A model generated the notes under the pieces. That model was not told the DNA's origin. It did not search any database and saw only the letters and a program-made list of their open reading frames with translations. This document shows positions 1 to 5,601 of a DNA stretch of 11,827 nucleotides, in pieces. The stretch covers positions 1 to 11,827 of the forward strand of contig WFPR01000136.1 of NCBI GenBank assembly GCA_015487455.1, given 5' to 3'. The stretch comes from Candidatus Bipolaricaulota bacterium (GTDB lineage: Bacteria > Bipolaricaulota > Bipolaricaulia > RBG-16-55-9). The first letter of the stretch is position 1; the number at the start of each line of letters is the position of its first letter. The position numbers were made by a program, and so were the translations under genes.

Positions 1-140
1 CTCCCGCGCCCGCTGCCACCCCCGTCCCGGTCCCCGGCGGCGGAGCCGAGGGCGAGGGGCAGCCCAAGCGTGAGCTTGAGGACGATCGCGAGCGCGAGAA
101 CCAACAAGCGGGCGGAGGGCGACGAGAGGGAAGGGGGTGA
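1..140 (+). CDS. C-terminal tail of an unidentified protein (5' end outside window)
   Basis: The reading frame starting at base 3 is open from the window edge to a TGA at 138-140 and gives 45 residues. Nearly every codon ends in G or C, as in the real genes here, while the second frame stops at 71. The peptide is a Pro/Ala/Gly stretch followed by a highly charged Glu/Arg/Asp segment, so it is a disordered tail and carries no domain I can recognise. It ends 6 bp before the first DUF2273-like gene, with a purine tract (AGGGGGTGAGG) over the junction that can serve as that gene's ribosome binding site. In Firmicutes an Asp23/Gls24-family gene often sits at this place before nusB and next to DUF2273 genes, so that is a guess from context only. 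Confidence 0.5.
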   Translation, partial: PAPAATPVPVPGGGAEGEGQPKRELEDDRERENQQAGGGRREGRG

Positions 141-146
141 GGTCCG

Positions 147-362
147 ATGACGAGCCGAAGGGAGGGGACGGCCCGCCCCGCGAGCGAGCCGCATCGCTGG
201 CCGACGTCGCTCGTGGGGGCGCTGGCGGGGCTGCTCGTCGCGCTGATGATCTTGTACCCGCCGCTGGCGCTCGTCGCGCTGCTCATGGGCACCGGCTGGC
301 TCGTCGGGCGGGCCTGGGAGCAGCTCCACATCGAACGCGAGGAGGAGCGTGATCGGGCATGA
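147..362 (+). CDS. DUF2273-like small integral membrane protein, copy 1
   Basis: This is a 71-residue protein with a polar N-terminus (residues 1-22). Two hydrophobic helices follow at about 23-38 and 41-56, joined by a short ILYPP turn, and the charged tail is rich in Glu and Arg. The pattern of Gly-rich helix 1, short turn, helix 2 ending in a (W/Y)L(V/I)GR motif and acidic tail matches the small DUF2273 membrane family. That family commonly accompanies Asp23/Gls24 envelope-stress proteins and is thought to help anchor them to the cytoplasmic membrane. The ATG at 147 follows a good purine-rich site. The stop overlaps the next gene's start by 4 bp (ATGA), so the two are probably translationally coupled. 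The molecular role is unproven; the assignment rests on topology, size and neighbours. Confidence 0.72.
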   Translation: MTSRREGTARPASEPHRWPTSLVGALAGLLVALMILYPPLALVALLMGTGWLVGRAWEQLHIEREEERDRA

Positions 363-553
363 TGCAGGTGGTGCGCCTGTCGCCCTCGGTCCTGGGGGCG
401 CTGCTCGGCGCCCTCGTCGGCCTTGTCATTCTGTACCCGCAGCTGCTCATCGTGCTGATCTTGACCGTCGCGGGCTACTTGATCGGGCGGATCTGGGAGT
501 CGGAGGAGCTTCGGGCGAAGATCCGCGAGCTGTTCGCGATGCTCTTCCGCTAA
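359..553 (+). CDS. DUF2273-like small integral membrane protein, copy 2
   Basis: This 64-residue protein is clearly a paralogue of the preceding gene. It keeps the same order of GALLGALVGLVILYP, a second hydrophobic helix and a YLIGRIWE motif, then an amphipathic charged tail ending in LFR. It fits DUF2273 (two membrane helices, Gly-rich first helix, GYxIGR at the end of the second) better than copy 1 does. Its start lies in the stop of copy 1 (ATGATG, so either of two adjacent Met codons could be used). Thirteen bases separate it from nusB. I infer that the two copies form a hetero-pair in the membrane or serve two different partners. Confidence 0.78.
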   Translation: MMQVVRLSPSVLGALLGALVGLVILYPQLLIVLILTVAGYLIGRIWESEELRAKIRELFAMLFR

Positions 554-566
554 TCGCGACGCAAAA

Positions 567-1046
567 ATGGCGACGAGGCGTCAGGCGCGCGAGGAGGCCC
601 TCAGGGCGCTCTTCCAGCGCGACTTCACCGGGGAGGTCGACCCCGAGGAGCGGCCCCGGGACCCTTATGCTTTAGAGCTGCTCCGCGGCGTCGAGGCCCA
701 CCAGGCCGAGATCGACCGCCTGATCGAGGAGCGGGCCGAGGGCTGGCGGCTCGAGCGCCTCCACAGCGTCGACCGCAACCTCCTGCGCTTGGCGATCTAC
801 GAGCTGCTCCACGGCCCCGCGGACGTGCCCCCGGAGGTGGCCATCGACGAGGCGGTCGAGCTGGCCAAGAAGTACGGGACGGAGCGCTCCCCGGCCTTCA
901 TCAACGCCATCCTCGACCGCATCTACAAGGACAAGCTGGAAGCCCTGGCGCGCCGTCTGGAGGAGGCGGCCGAGGCCGCCCAAGCGCCAACGGAAGAGGA
1001 AGAGGGGGAGAAAAAAGAAGAAGCAAGAAAGGAGCCCTCGGAGTGA
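567..1046 (+). CDS. nusB: Transcription antitermination factor NusB
   Basis: NusB is an all-helical RNA-binding protein. With S10 (NusE) it binds boxA RNA and loads the antitermination complex on rRNA operons. Residues 1-122 form the full domain: the N-terminal ARxEALRALFQ helix, VDRNLLRLAIYEL at about 68-80, and the family signature VAIDEAVELAKKYGTERSP near 91-109 followed by FINAILDRI. Residues 123-159 are an extra tail of Glu, Lys and Ala absent from typical NusB (about 130-140 residues), probably disordered. The ATG at 567 is the only sensible start, since no in-frame alternative lies just upstream, yet it has no Shine-Dalgarno sequence (preceded by GACGCAAAA). It is followed after 1 bp by folD, the nusB-folD order also seen in Bacillus. 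Confidence 0.96.
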   Translation: MATRRQAREEALRALFQRDFTGEVDPEERPRDPYALELLRGVEAHQAEIDRLIEERAEGWRLERLHSVDRNLLRLAIYELLHGPADVPPEVAIDEAVELAKKYGTERSPAFINAILDRIYKDKLEALARRLEEAAEAAQAPTEEEEGEKKEEARKEPSE

Positions 1047-1047
1047 G

Positions 1048-1941
1048 ATGTCTGCGACGCTGATCGACGGGAAGGCCGTCGCCAAGCGGATTCGGGAGGA
1101 GCTCAAGCGCGAGATCGAGGCGCTCAAGGCCCAGGGGATCGTGCCGACGCTGGCGGTGCTCTGGGTCGGGGAGGACCCCGCCTCGGGCGTCTACTATCGG
1201 GCCAAGCAGCGGCTGGCCGAGCAGCTCGGGATCGAGTTCCGCGGCGAGACGCTGCCCAGGGACATCCCAGAGGCGGCGCTGCTCGAGCGCATCCGGGAGC
1301 TGAACGACGACCCGGAAGTGGAGGGCATCTTCGTGGAGTTCCCGCTGCCTCCCCAAATCAAGCCGGAGGCCGTCCGGGCCGCGATCCACCCCGACAAGGA
1401 CGTCGACGGGATCACGCCCGTGAACTTGGGGAAGCTCCTGATCGGCGAGCCCGGCCTGATCCCGGCCACCCCTTACGGCGTGATGGAGCTGCTCAAGGCT
1501 TCGGGCGTCGAGCTGCGGGGCGCCGACGCCGTCATGGTCGGGCGGAGCGAGGTGGTGGGCAAGCCTTTGGCTCTGCTGTTGTTGCGGGCCGACGCGACCG
1601 TGACGATCTGCCACTCCAAGACCCGAGATTTAGCCGAGCACACCCGCCGCGCCGACGTGTTATGCGTGGCCGTCGGGCGGCCCAAGCTCATCACCGCCGA
1701 CATGGTGAAGCCCGGCGCCGTCGTGATCGACATCGGGCTCAACGCCACGGAGGAGGGCGTCGTCGGGGACGTGGACTTCGAGGCCGTTCGGGAGAAGGCG
1801 TCGAGGATCACGCCCGTGCCCGGCGGGGTCGGCCCGATGACGGCCACGATCGTGATGAAGAACGTCGTCGAAGCGACCAAGCGCCTCCGGGGGCTGCCTA
1901 CAGCGGCTACAGCGCCTACAGCGCCTACAGCGCCCGCTTGA
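1048..1941 (+). CDS. folD: Bifunctional methylenetetrahydrofolate dehydrogenase / methenyltetrahydrofolate cyclohydrolase
   Basis: FolD interconverts 5,10-methylene-, 5,10-methenyl- and 10-formyl-tetrahydrofolate, linked to NAD(P)H, in the cytoplasm. The 297-residue protein has the active-site Tyr49 and Lys53 (ASGVYYRAK), the HPDKDVDG motif at 114-121, the Rossmann signature VGRSEVVGKP near 164-173, and the C-terminal TPVPGGVGPMTATI (255-268). One departure stands out: the loop normally written VQLPLP reads VEFPLP, so Glu97 replaces the conserved Gln that works with the catalytic Lys in the cyclohydrolase step. The protein ends in a Thr/Ala/Pro tail (residues 284-297) encoded by a 9-bp tandem repeat. 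The ATG lies 1 bp after the nusB stop with GGAG just upstream, so the two are cotranscribed. The 3' end overlaps convergent wecB by 17 bp. Confidence 0.97.
   Translation: MSATLIDGKAVAKRIREELKREIEALKAQGIVPTLAVLWVGEDPASGVYYRAKQRLAEQLGIEFRGETLPRDIPEAALLERIRELNDDPEVEGIFVEFPLPPQIKPEAVRAAIHPDKDVDGITPVNLGKLLIGEPGLIPATPYGVMELLKASGVELRGADAVMVGRSEVVGKPLALLLLRADATVTICHSKTRDLAEHTRRADVLCVAVGRPKLITADMVKPGAVVIDIGLNATEEGVVGDVDFEAVREKASRITPVPGGVGPMTATIVMKNVVEATKRLRGLPTAATAPTAPTAPA
1897..1932. repeat. Four tandem 9-bp units at the folD/wecB junction
   Basis: The unit CCTACAGCG occurs four times head to tail (first base of copy 2 is G instead of C). In the folD frame each unit reads as Thr-Ala-Pro/Thr-Ala, giving the tail beyond the normal FolD end. 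On the opposite strand the third base pair of the unit forms TAG in the wecB frame, and the fourth copy supplies the actual wecB stop. A fifth, degenerate unit (CCCGCTTGA) supplies the folD stop. Confidence 0.9.
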
Positions 1942-3070
1942 GCACCCGCACGATGCGCTCGGCGGCCCGCCCGTCCCCGTACGGGTTGGCCGCCAGCAGG
2001 CGGGGCCGCTTGGCGGGGCGCGCGGCCGCGCGGGCGCGGGCCGGTCGGGAGCCCTCCAGCAGCGCGAGGGTTTCGCGGACGATGCGCTCGGGGTCGGTCC
2101 CGACGAGGCGGGCGAGGCCCCGCTCGACGCCCTCCGGGCGCTCCGTCGCGTCCCGGAGCACCAGCACCGGGACGCCGAACGAGGGCGCCTCCTCCTGGAC
2201 GCCGCCGGAGTCCGTCAGCGCCACCTCCGCGCGGGCGAGCAGCTTCAAGAACGCCAAGTACGGCAGCGGCTCCAGCAGCCAGACGCGCTCCGCCCCCTTC
2301 AGCTCCTCCTGCACGATCGCGCGGACCTTCGGGTTCTTGTGCACGGGGTACACGACGTCGACGTCGGGGCGGCGCTCGGCGATCGCGCGGATCGCCCGGC
2401 AGACCCGCCGGAGGGGCTCCCCCAGGTGCTCGCGGCGGTGGGCCGTCACCAGCACGAGCCTGCGGCCGAGGCGACGCGCCAGGTCGGGGGGCCAGGGCAG
2501 CGGCGTTCGGCCGAAGCGCTCGTCTTTTACGGCCATGTGGAGCGCGTCCACGCCCGTGTTGCCCGTCACCCAGACGCGCCCCCGCTCGATCCCCTCAGCG
2601 CGAAGGTTTCGGGCCGCCCGTTCCGTGGGGGCGAAGAGCCAGTCGCTCAGGTGGTCGATCAGGCGGCGGTTGAGCTCCTCGGGGAAGGGGCTGTGTTTGA
2701 GGCCCGTCCGCAGCCCAGCCTCGACGTGGGCCACGGGAATTCGCTCGTACGAGGCGGCCAGCGCGGCGGCCAGCGCGCTGGTCGTGTCCCCCTGGACGAG
2801 CACCAGCGCGGGCTTCGCGGCCCGCAGCAGGGGCTTCAGGCCCTGGAGCACCGCCGTGGTGACGTGGAAGGGGTCCTGATCGGGCCGCATGACGTTCAGA
2901 TCGTAGTGGACGGGGATCCCGAAGAGCTCAAGCAAGGGGTCGAGCAGCTCGCGGTGCTGGGCCGTGACGCAGACGCGGAAGGGCACGCCCTGACGCCGCA
3001 GCTCGCGGACGACGGGGGCGAGCTTGATCGCCTCGGGCCGGGTGCCGAGCGCCACCAGGATTTCGCGCAT
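1925..3070 (-). CDS. wecB: UDP-N-acetylglucosamine 2-epimerase (non-hydrolysing)
   Basis: This enzyme interconverts UDP-GlcNAc and UDP-ManNAc, feeding envelope polysaccharide or teichoic-acid-like linkage synthesis. The 381-residue protein has the GT-B fold signatures in order: GTRPEAIKLAPV (9-20), QHRELLD, QGDTTSALAAALAA (93-106, with Asp95), HVEAGLRT (Glu117), PFPEELNRR (Glu131), VTGNTGVDAL, TAHRRE (His211), HKNP, and DSGGVQEEAP with RDATERPEG in the C-terminal half. The acidic triad Asp95/Glu117/Glu131 and the His keep the positions known in the Bacillus and E. coli enzymes. A short Arg/Ala/Pro-rich insert lies at 341-358, before NPYGDGRA. No glycosyltransferase or ManNAc dehydrogenase is adjacent, so the final polymer cannot be told. 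It could equally be called mnaA. It starts 6 nt after a TAAAAT box, diverging from hutI. Confidence 0.95.
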   Translation of the reverse strand: MREILVALGTRPEAIKLAPVVRELRRQGVPFRVCVTAQHRELLDPLLELFGIPVHYDLNVMRPDQDPFHVTTAVLQGLKPLLRAAKPALVLVQGDTTSALAAALAASYERIPVAHVEAGLRTGLKHSPFPEELNRRLIDHLSDWLFAPTERAARNLRAEGIERGRVWVTGNTGVDALHMAVKDERFGRTPLPWPPDLARRLGRRLVLVTAHRREHLGEPLRRVCRAIRAIAERRPDVDVVYPVHKNPKVRAIVQEELKGAERVWLLEPLPYLAFLKLLARAEVALTDSGGVQEEAPSFGVPVLVLRDATERPEGVERGLARLVGTDPERIVRETLALLEGSRPARARAAARPAKRPRLLAANPYGDGRAAERIVRVLKRAL

Positions 3071-3076
3071 GGCCCC

Positions 3077-3082
3077 ATTTTA
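3077..3082 (-). promoter_or_regulatory. -10 box of a probable leaderless wecB promoter
   Basis: On the minus strand TAAAAT is followed by exactly six bases (GGGGCC) and then the wecB ATG. With the usual 6-8 nt from -10 to the start site, transcription would begin at or within two bases of the start codon. No good -35 is visible. There is no Shine-Dalgarno sequence, which fits a leaderless message. The box overlaps the -35 of the divergent hutI promoter. Confidence 0.55.
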
Positions 3083-3108
3083 CAGCCTCGCGCCCCCCAA
3101 GCTATAAT
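3079..3108 (+). promoter_or_regulatory. hutI promoter, probably leaderless
   Basis: TTTACA (3079-3084, five of six matches to TTGACA), an 18-bp spacer and a perfect TATAAT (3103-3108) form a strong sigma-70 type promoter. Only six bases (CGAGCC) lie between TATAAT and the hutI ATG, so the predicted +1 is the A of the start codon. No ribosome binding site is present or could fit. Confidence 0.75.
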
Positions 3109-3114
3109 CGAGCC

Positions 3115-4368
3115 ATGCTCGTCGTCAACATCGGCCAGCTCGTCACCCCCCAGGGCGACCGCGCCGTGGGCGGCCCGGCCATGCGTCGGCTCACCGTCGT
3201 CGAGGACGCCTACGTCAAGGTCACCCGCGGCCGGGTGGTGGCCGTCGGCGAGATGGGCGAGCTGCGCGGCCGCCTGCGCGACCAAACGTACGACGCCAAG
3301 CGCGGCGTGGTCCTGCCGGGCTTTGTCGACCCGCACACCCACGCGGTCTTCGCCGGCACCCGCGAGGAGGAGTTCCTGGCCCGCTGCCAGGGCGAGCCCT
3401 ACGGACAGGGCATCCTGACGACCGCCAAGCGAGTCCGGGAGGCGTCCGAGGGCGAGCTGGTCAAGCAGGCCAAGCGCTACCTCTGGGAGATGCTCCGCCA
3501 GGGGACCACGACCGTTGAAGTGAAAAGCGGCTACGGGCTCGACACGTCCAACGAGCTGAAGCTGCTGCGGGCGATCCGGCGGTTGGGCCGCGAGCTGCCC
3601 CAGGAGGTCGTCCCGACGTTCCTGGGGGCGCACGCCGTGCCCGAAGGCGTCAAGAAGGGCGAGTACCTCGCGGAGATCATCACCCACATGATCCCCCAGG
3701 TCGTCAAGCGCGGCCTGGCGGAGTACTGCGACGTCTTCTGCGAGCGGGGCTTCTTCAGCCGGGCCGAGAGCCGCGAGGTCCTGAGGGCGGCCCGGGGCGC
3801 GGGGCTCAAGCTGAAGATCCACGCCGAGGAGTTCCACAACACGCGGGGCGCGGAGCTGGCCGCCGAGCTGGGCGCGACCTCCGCGGACCACCTGCTGCAC
3901 GTCTCGCCCACGGGGATGCGGCGGCTCAAGGAGGCCGGGGTGGTGGCGGTGCTGCTGCCGGGGACGGCCTTCACCCTGAACGAGCCCTACGCGCCCGCCC
4001 GCGCGATGATCGACGACGTCGGGCTGCCCGTCGCTCTGGGCACCGACTTCAACCCCGGGACGTGCCTGATCGCCTCGATGCCCTTCATCATCGGGCTGGC
4101 CGTGATGAAGATGCGCCTGACGGTGGAGGAGGCGATCACGGCGGCCACGCTCAACGCGGCCGCGGCGCTCGACCGCGCCCACGCCCTGGGGAGCCTGGAG
4201 CCGGGCAAGCGGGCCGACCTCGTCGTCTTCGATCTGGACAACTACAAGCAGCTGCCGTACTTCTTGGGCCACGATCGGGTCCGGGCCGTGATGGTCGCCG
4301 GGCGGGTCGTCTATGAGAACCCCCATCCCCACCTCCGCGAGGACGCGGGCGCGCCGCGTCCGGGTTGA
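3115..4368 (+). CDS. hutI: Imidazolonepropionase (histidine catabolism)
   Basis: HutI is a metal-dependent amidohydrolase that opens 4-imidazolone-5-propionate to N-formimino-L-glutamate, the third step of histidine breakdown. The 417 residues include PGFVDPHTHAVFAGTRE (metal ligands His74 and His76), VEVKSGYGLD (135-143), FLGAHAVP (His173), CDVFCERGFF, KIHAEEF (His236, Glu239), ADHL (His259), LLPGTAFTL and ALGTDFNPGTC (Asp311). These are the full set expected of HutI rather than a generic amidohydrolase. Residues 1-35 include a Thr/Val-rich segment typical of the composite beta-sandwich. No hutH, hutU or hutG is in the window, so the rest of the pathway must be elsewhere or absent. The ATG follows a TATAAT box by six bases. 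The 3' end overlaps ispE by 56 bp. Confidence 0.96.
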   Translation: MLVVNIGQLVTPQGDRAVGGPAMRRLTVVEDAYVKVTRGRVVAVGEMGELRGRLRDQTYDAKRGVVLPGFVDPHTHAVFAGTREEEFLARCQGEPYGQGILTTAKRVREASEGELVKQAKRYLWEMLRQGTTTVEVKSGYGLDTSNELKLLRAIRRLGRELPQEVVPTFLGAHAVPEGVKKGEYLAEIITHMIPQVVKRGLAEYCDVFCERGFFSRAESREVLRAARGAGLKLKIHAEEFHNTRGAELAAELGATSADHLLHVSPTGMRRLKEAGVVAVLLPGTAFTLNEPYAPARAMIDDVGLPVALGTDFNPGTCLIASMPFIIGLAVMKMRLTVEEAITAATLNAAAALDRAHALGSLEPGKRADLVVFDLDNYKQLPYFLGHDRVRAVMVAGRVVYENPHPHLREDAGAPRPG

Positions 4369-5230
4369 CGCCTACGCCAAGGTGAACCTGGGCCTACGGG
4401 TGCGGGGAAGGCGCCCCGACGGCTACCACGAGATCGACACCGTGCTGCAGAGCGTCGATCTTTATGACACCCTCGAGCTGATCCCCCGCCCCGACCCCGA
4501 CGGCGGGATCGCGCTGAACGTGCGCGTTGAACGCGCTGAAGAGGCTTTCAGCTTGGACGTCCCGCCCGAGGCGAACTTGGCCGTGAGGGCCGCGCGGCTG
4601 CTCCGCGAGCGCGTCGGGCTGCCCCAGGGCCAGGGCGTCACGATCGAGCTGCGGAAGCGCATCCCAGTGGGCGCGGGGCTGGGCGGGGGGAGCAGCGACG
4701 CCGCCGCCGTCCTCGCCGGGCTCAACGCCCTCTTCGCGCTGGAGCTCCCCCAACACGAGCTGATGGCGCTGGGCGCGGCGCTCGGGAGCGACGTGCCCTT
4801 CTTCCTGCGGGGCGGGCGCTGCCGAGCGAGCGGCCGCGGCGAGCGGGTGGAGCCCCTCCCCCTGCCCCTCAGCCGCCATGAGGAGCGGGAGGTCTACGCG
4901 CTGATCGTCCCGCCGTTCCCGCTCCGCACCCGCGACGTTTATAAAGCGTTCGACGAGCTTCGGCCAGAAACGCCCGACTCGCCCTACCTCAACGACTTAG
5001 AGGGAGCCGCGCTGGCGCTGCGGCCCGAGCTCCACCGCTATCGGGGGTTTCTGCTCAAAAGGGGCGTGCCGTTCGGGCTGAGCGGCAGCGGGCCGACGTA
5101 CTTCGCCGTGCTGGAAGATGAACGACGGGCTCGAGCGCTGGCGCAGGAGGCTTTGAAGGAGCTTCCGGGCGTGCGCGCCTTCGTCTGCCGCCCCACGCGG
5201 ACGGGGCATCGCGTGCTGCTCGCGACGTGA
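4313..5230 (+). CDS. ispE: 4-diphosphocytidyl-2-C-methyl-D-erythritol kinase
   Basis: IspE is a GHMP-family kinase that phosphorylates the 2-hydroxyl of CDP-ME in the MEP pathway to isoprenoids. In 305 residues it shows AYAKVNLGLRV (catalytic Lys23), GRRPDGYHEIDTVLQSVDLYD-like substrate-site residues at 32-52, the glycine-rich ATP loop PVGAGLGGGSSDAAA (118-132), GSDVPFFLRGG (catalytic Asp160), NDLE (227-230) and LSGSGPTYFAV (256-266). The ATG at 4313 lies inside the end of hutI, and no other start codon occurs before the conserved core, so the 56-bp overlap looks real and suggests coupling to hutI. The N-terminal leader of about 17 Arg/Thr/Pro-rich residues is encoded by that overlap. Confidence 0.96.
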   Translation: MRTPIPTSARTRARRVRVDAYAKVNLGLRVRGRRPDGYHEIDTVLQSVDLYDTLELIPRPDPDGGIALNVRVERAEEAFSLDVPPEANLAVRAARLLRERVGLPQGQGVTIELRKRIPVGAGLGGGSSDAAAVLAGLNALFALELPQHELMALGAALGSDVPFFLRGGRCRASGRGERVEPLPLPLSRHEEREVYALIVPPFPLRTRDVYKAFDELRPETPDSPYLNDLEGAALALRPELHRYRGFLLKRGVPFGLSGSGPTYFAVLEDERRARALAQEALKELPGVRAFVCRPTRTGHRVLLAT

Positions 5231-5235
5231 TCAGA

Positions 5236-5391
5236 ATGGCCGTCGGGCGTCGCCGATATCAGGGCAAAGACCGCGACATCGCGGTCGTGTTCTCGCAGCG
5301 AGGGGATACAATAGTCGTGATCACCGTCTCGGCGCTGAAGGAAGGGCAGAAGGAGCGTCGCATACAGGCGGGGAGGTGGCAACGGGCATGA
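5236..5391 (+). pseudogene. Remnant resembling the C-terminal part of a DUF4258-type toxin
   Basis: This is a 51-residue frame, ATG 5236 to TGA 5389-5391. It contains DRDIAVVFSQRGDTIVVITV, two beta-strands, then a basic end (LKEGQKERR, GRW). That strand-turn-strand-plus-basic-tail look is the C-terminal half of small DUF4258/RelE-like toxins, which are usually 80-100 residues and carry an N-terminal helix with a His/Arg motif. That N-terminal half is missing. In frame upstream there is only ispE 3' sequence in another phase, with a stop at 5119, and no toxin-like residues. It overlaps the following DUF2283 gene by 4 bp, as toxin-antitoxin pairs do. No ribosome binding site is seen; GTG 5227, overlapping the ispE stop, is another start. 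I infer a 5' truncated toxin, but a functional micro-protein is not excluded. Confidence 0.45.
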
Positions 5392-5600
5392 TCGAGCGGG
5401 ACGGGGTGCGCTACGACGAACAAGCCGACGTGCTCTACATCCACCGGAGGAGCGGTCCCGCGGTCACGGAGGAGGTCATCCCCGGCGTCTCCGTGGACCT
5501 CGACGAGGAGAGCGGCGAGGTGCTCGGCATCGAGATCGTGAACGCCTCGCGGGTGTTGGCCCCGCTCCTTGAAGGGCTCCGTCGTCAAGGGCCCAAGTGA
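5388..5600 (+). CDS. DUF2283 family protein (antitoxin-like)
   Basis: The protein is 70 residues from ATG 5388 (a GTG at 5376 would add four). It has the DUF2283 layout: YDEQADVLYIH near residues 9-19, an EEVIPGVSVDLDEESGEVLGIEI stretch at about 30-52, then NASRVL and a short helix. Family members are all-beta proteins of about 60-80 residues, often found beside DUF4258 toxins and regarded as probable antitoxins; others occur alone with no known function. I prefer the ATG because it gives an ATGA overlap with the upstream remnant and GGGAGG lies 11 bases before it. Placement between ispE and cmk suggests cotranscription with housekeeping genes. Since the upstream partner seems truncated, this may be an orphan antitoxin. 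Confidence 0.82.
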   Translation: MIERDGVRYDEQADVLYIHRRSGPAVTEEVIPGVSVDLDEESGEVLGIEIVNASRVLAPLLEGLRRQGPK

Positions 5601-5601
5601 A

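Noticed and set aside
2896..4332. Long open frame of 478 codons on the minus strand opposite hutI and reaching into the wecB start.
   Set aside because: Overlaps two well-supported genes and shows no recognisable domain.
5307..5312. TACAAT resembling a -10 box ahead of the DUF2283 gene.
   Set aside because: No -35 match at 16-18 bp (best is TCGTGT), and it lies inside the toxin-like reading frame; too weak to call as a promoter.
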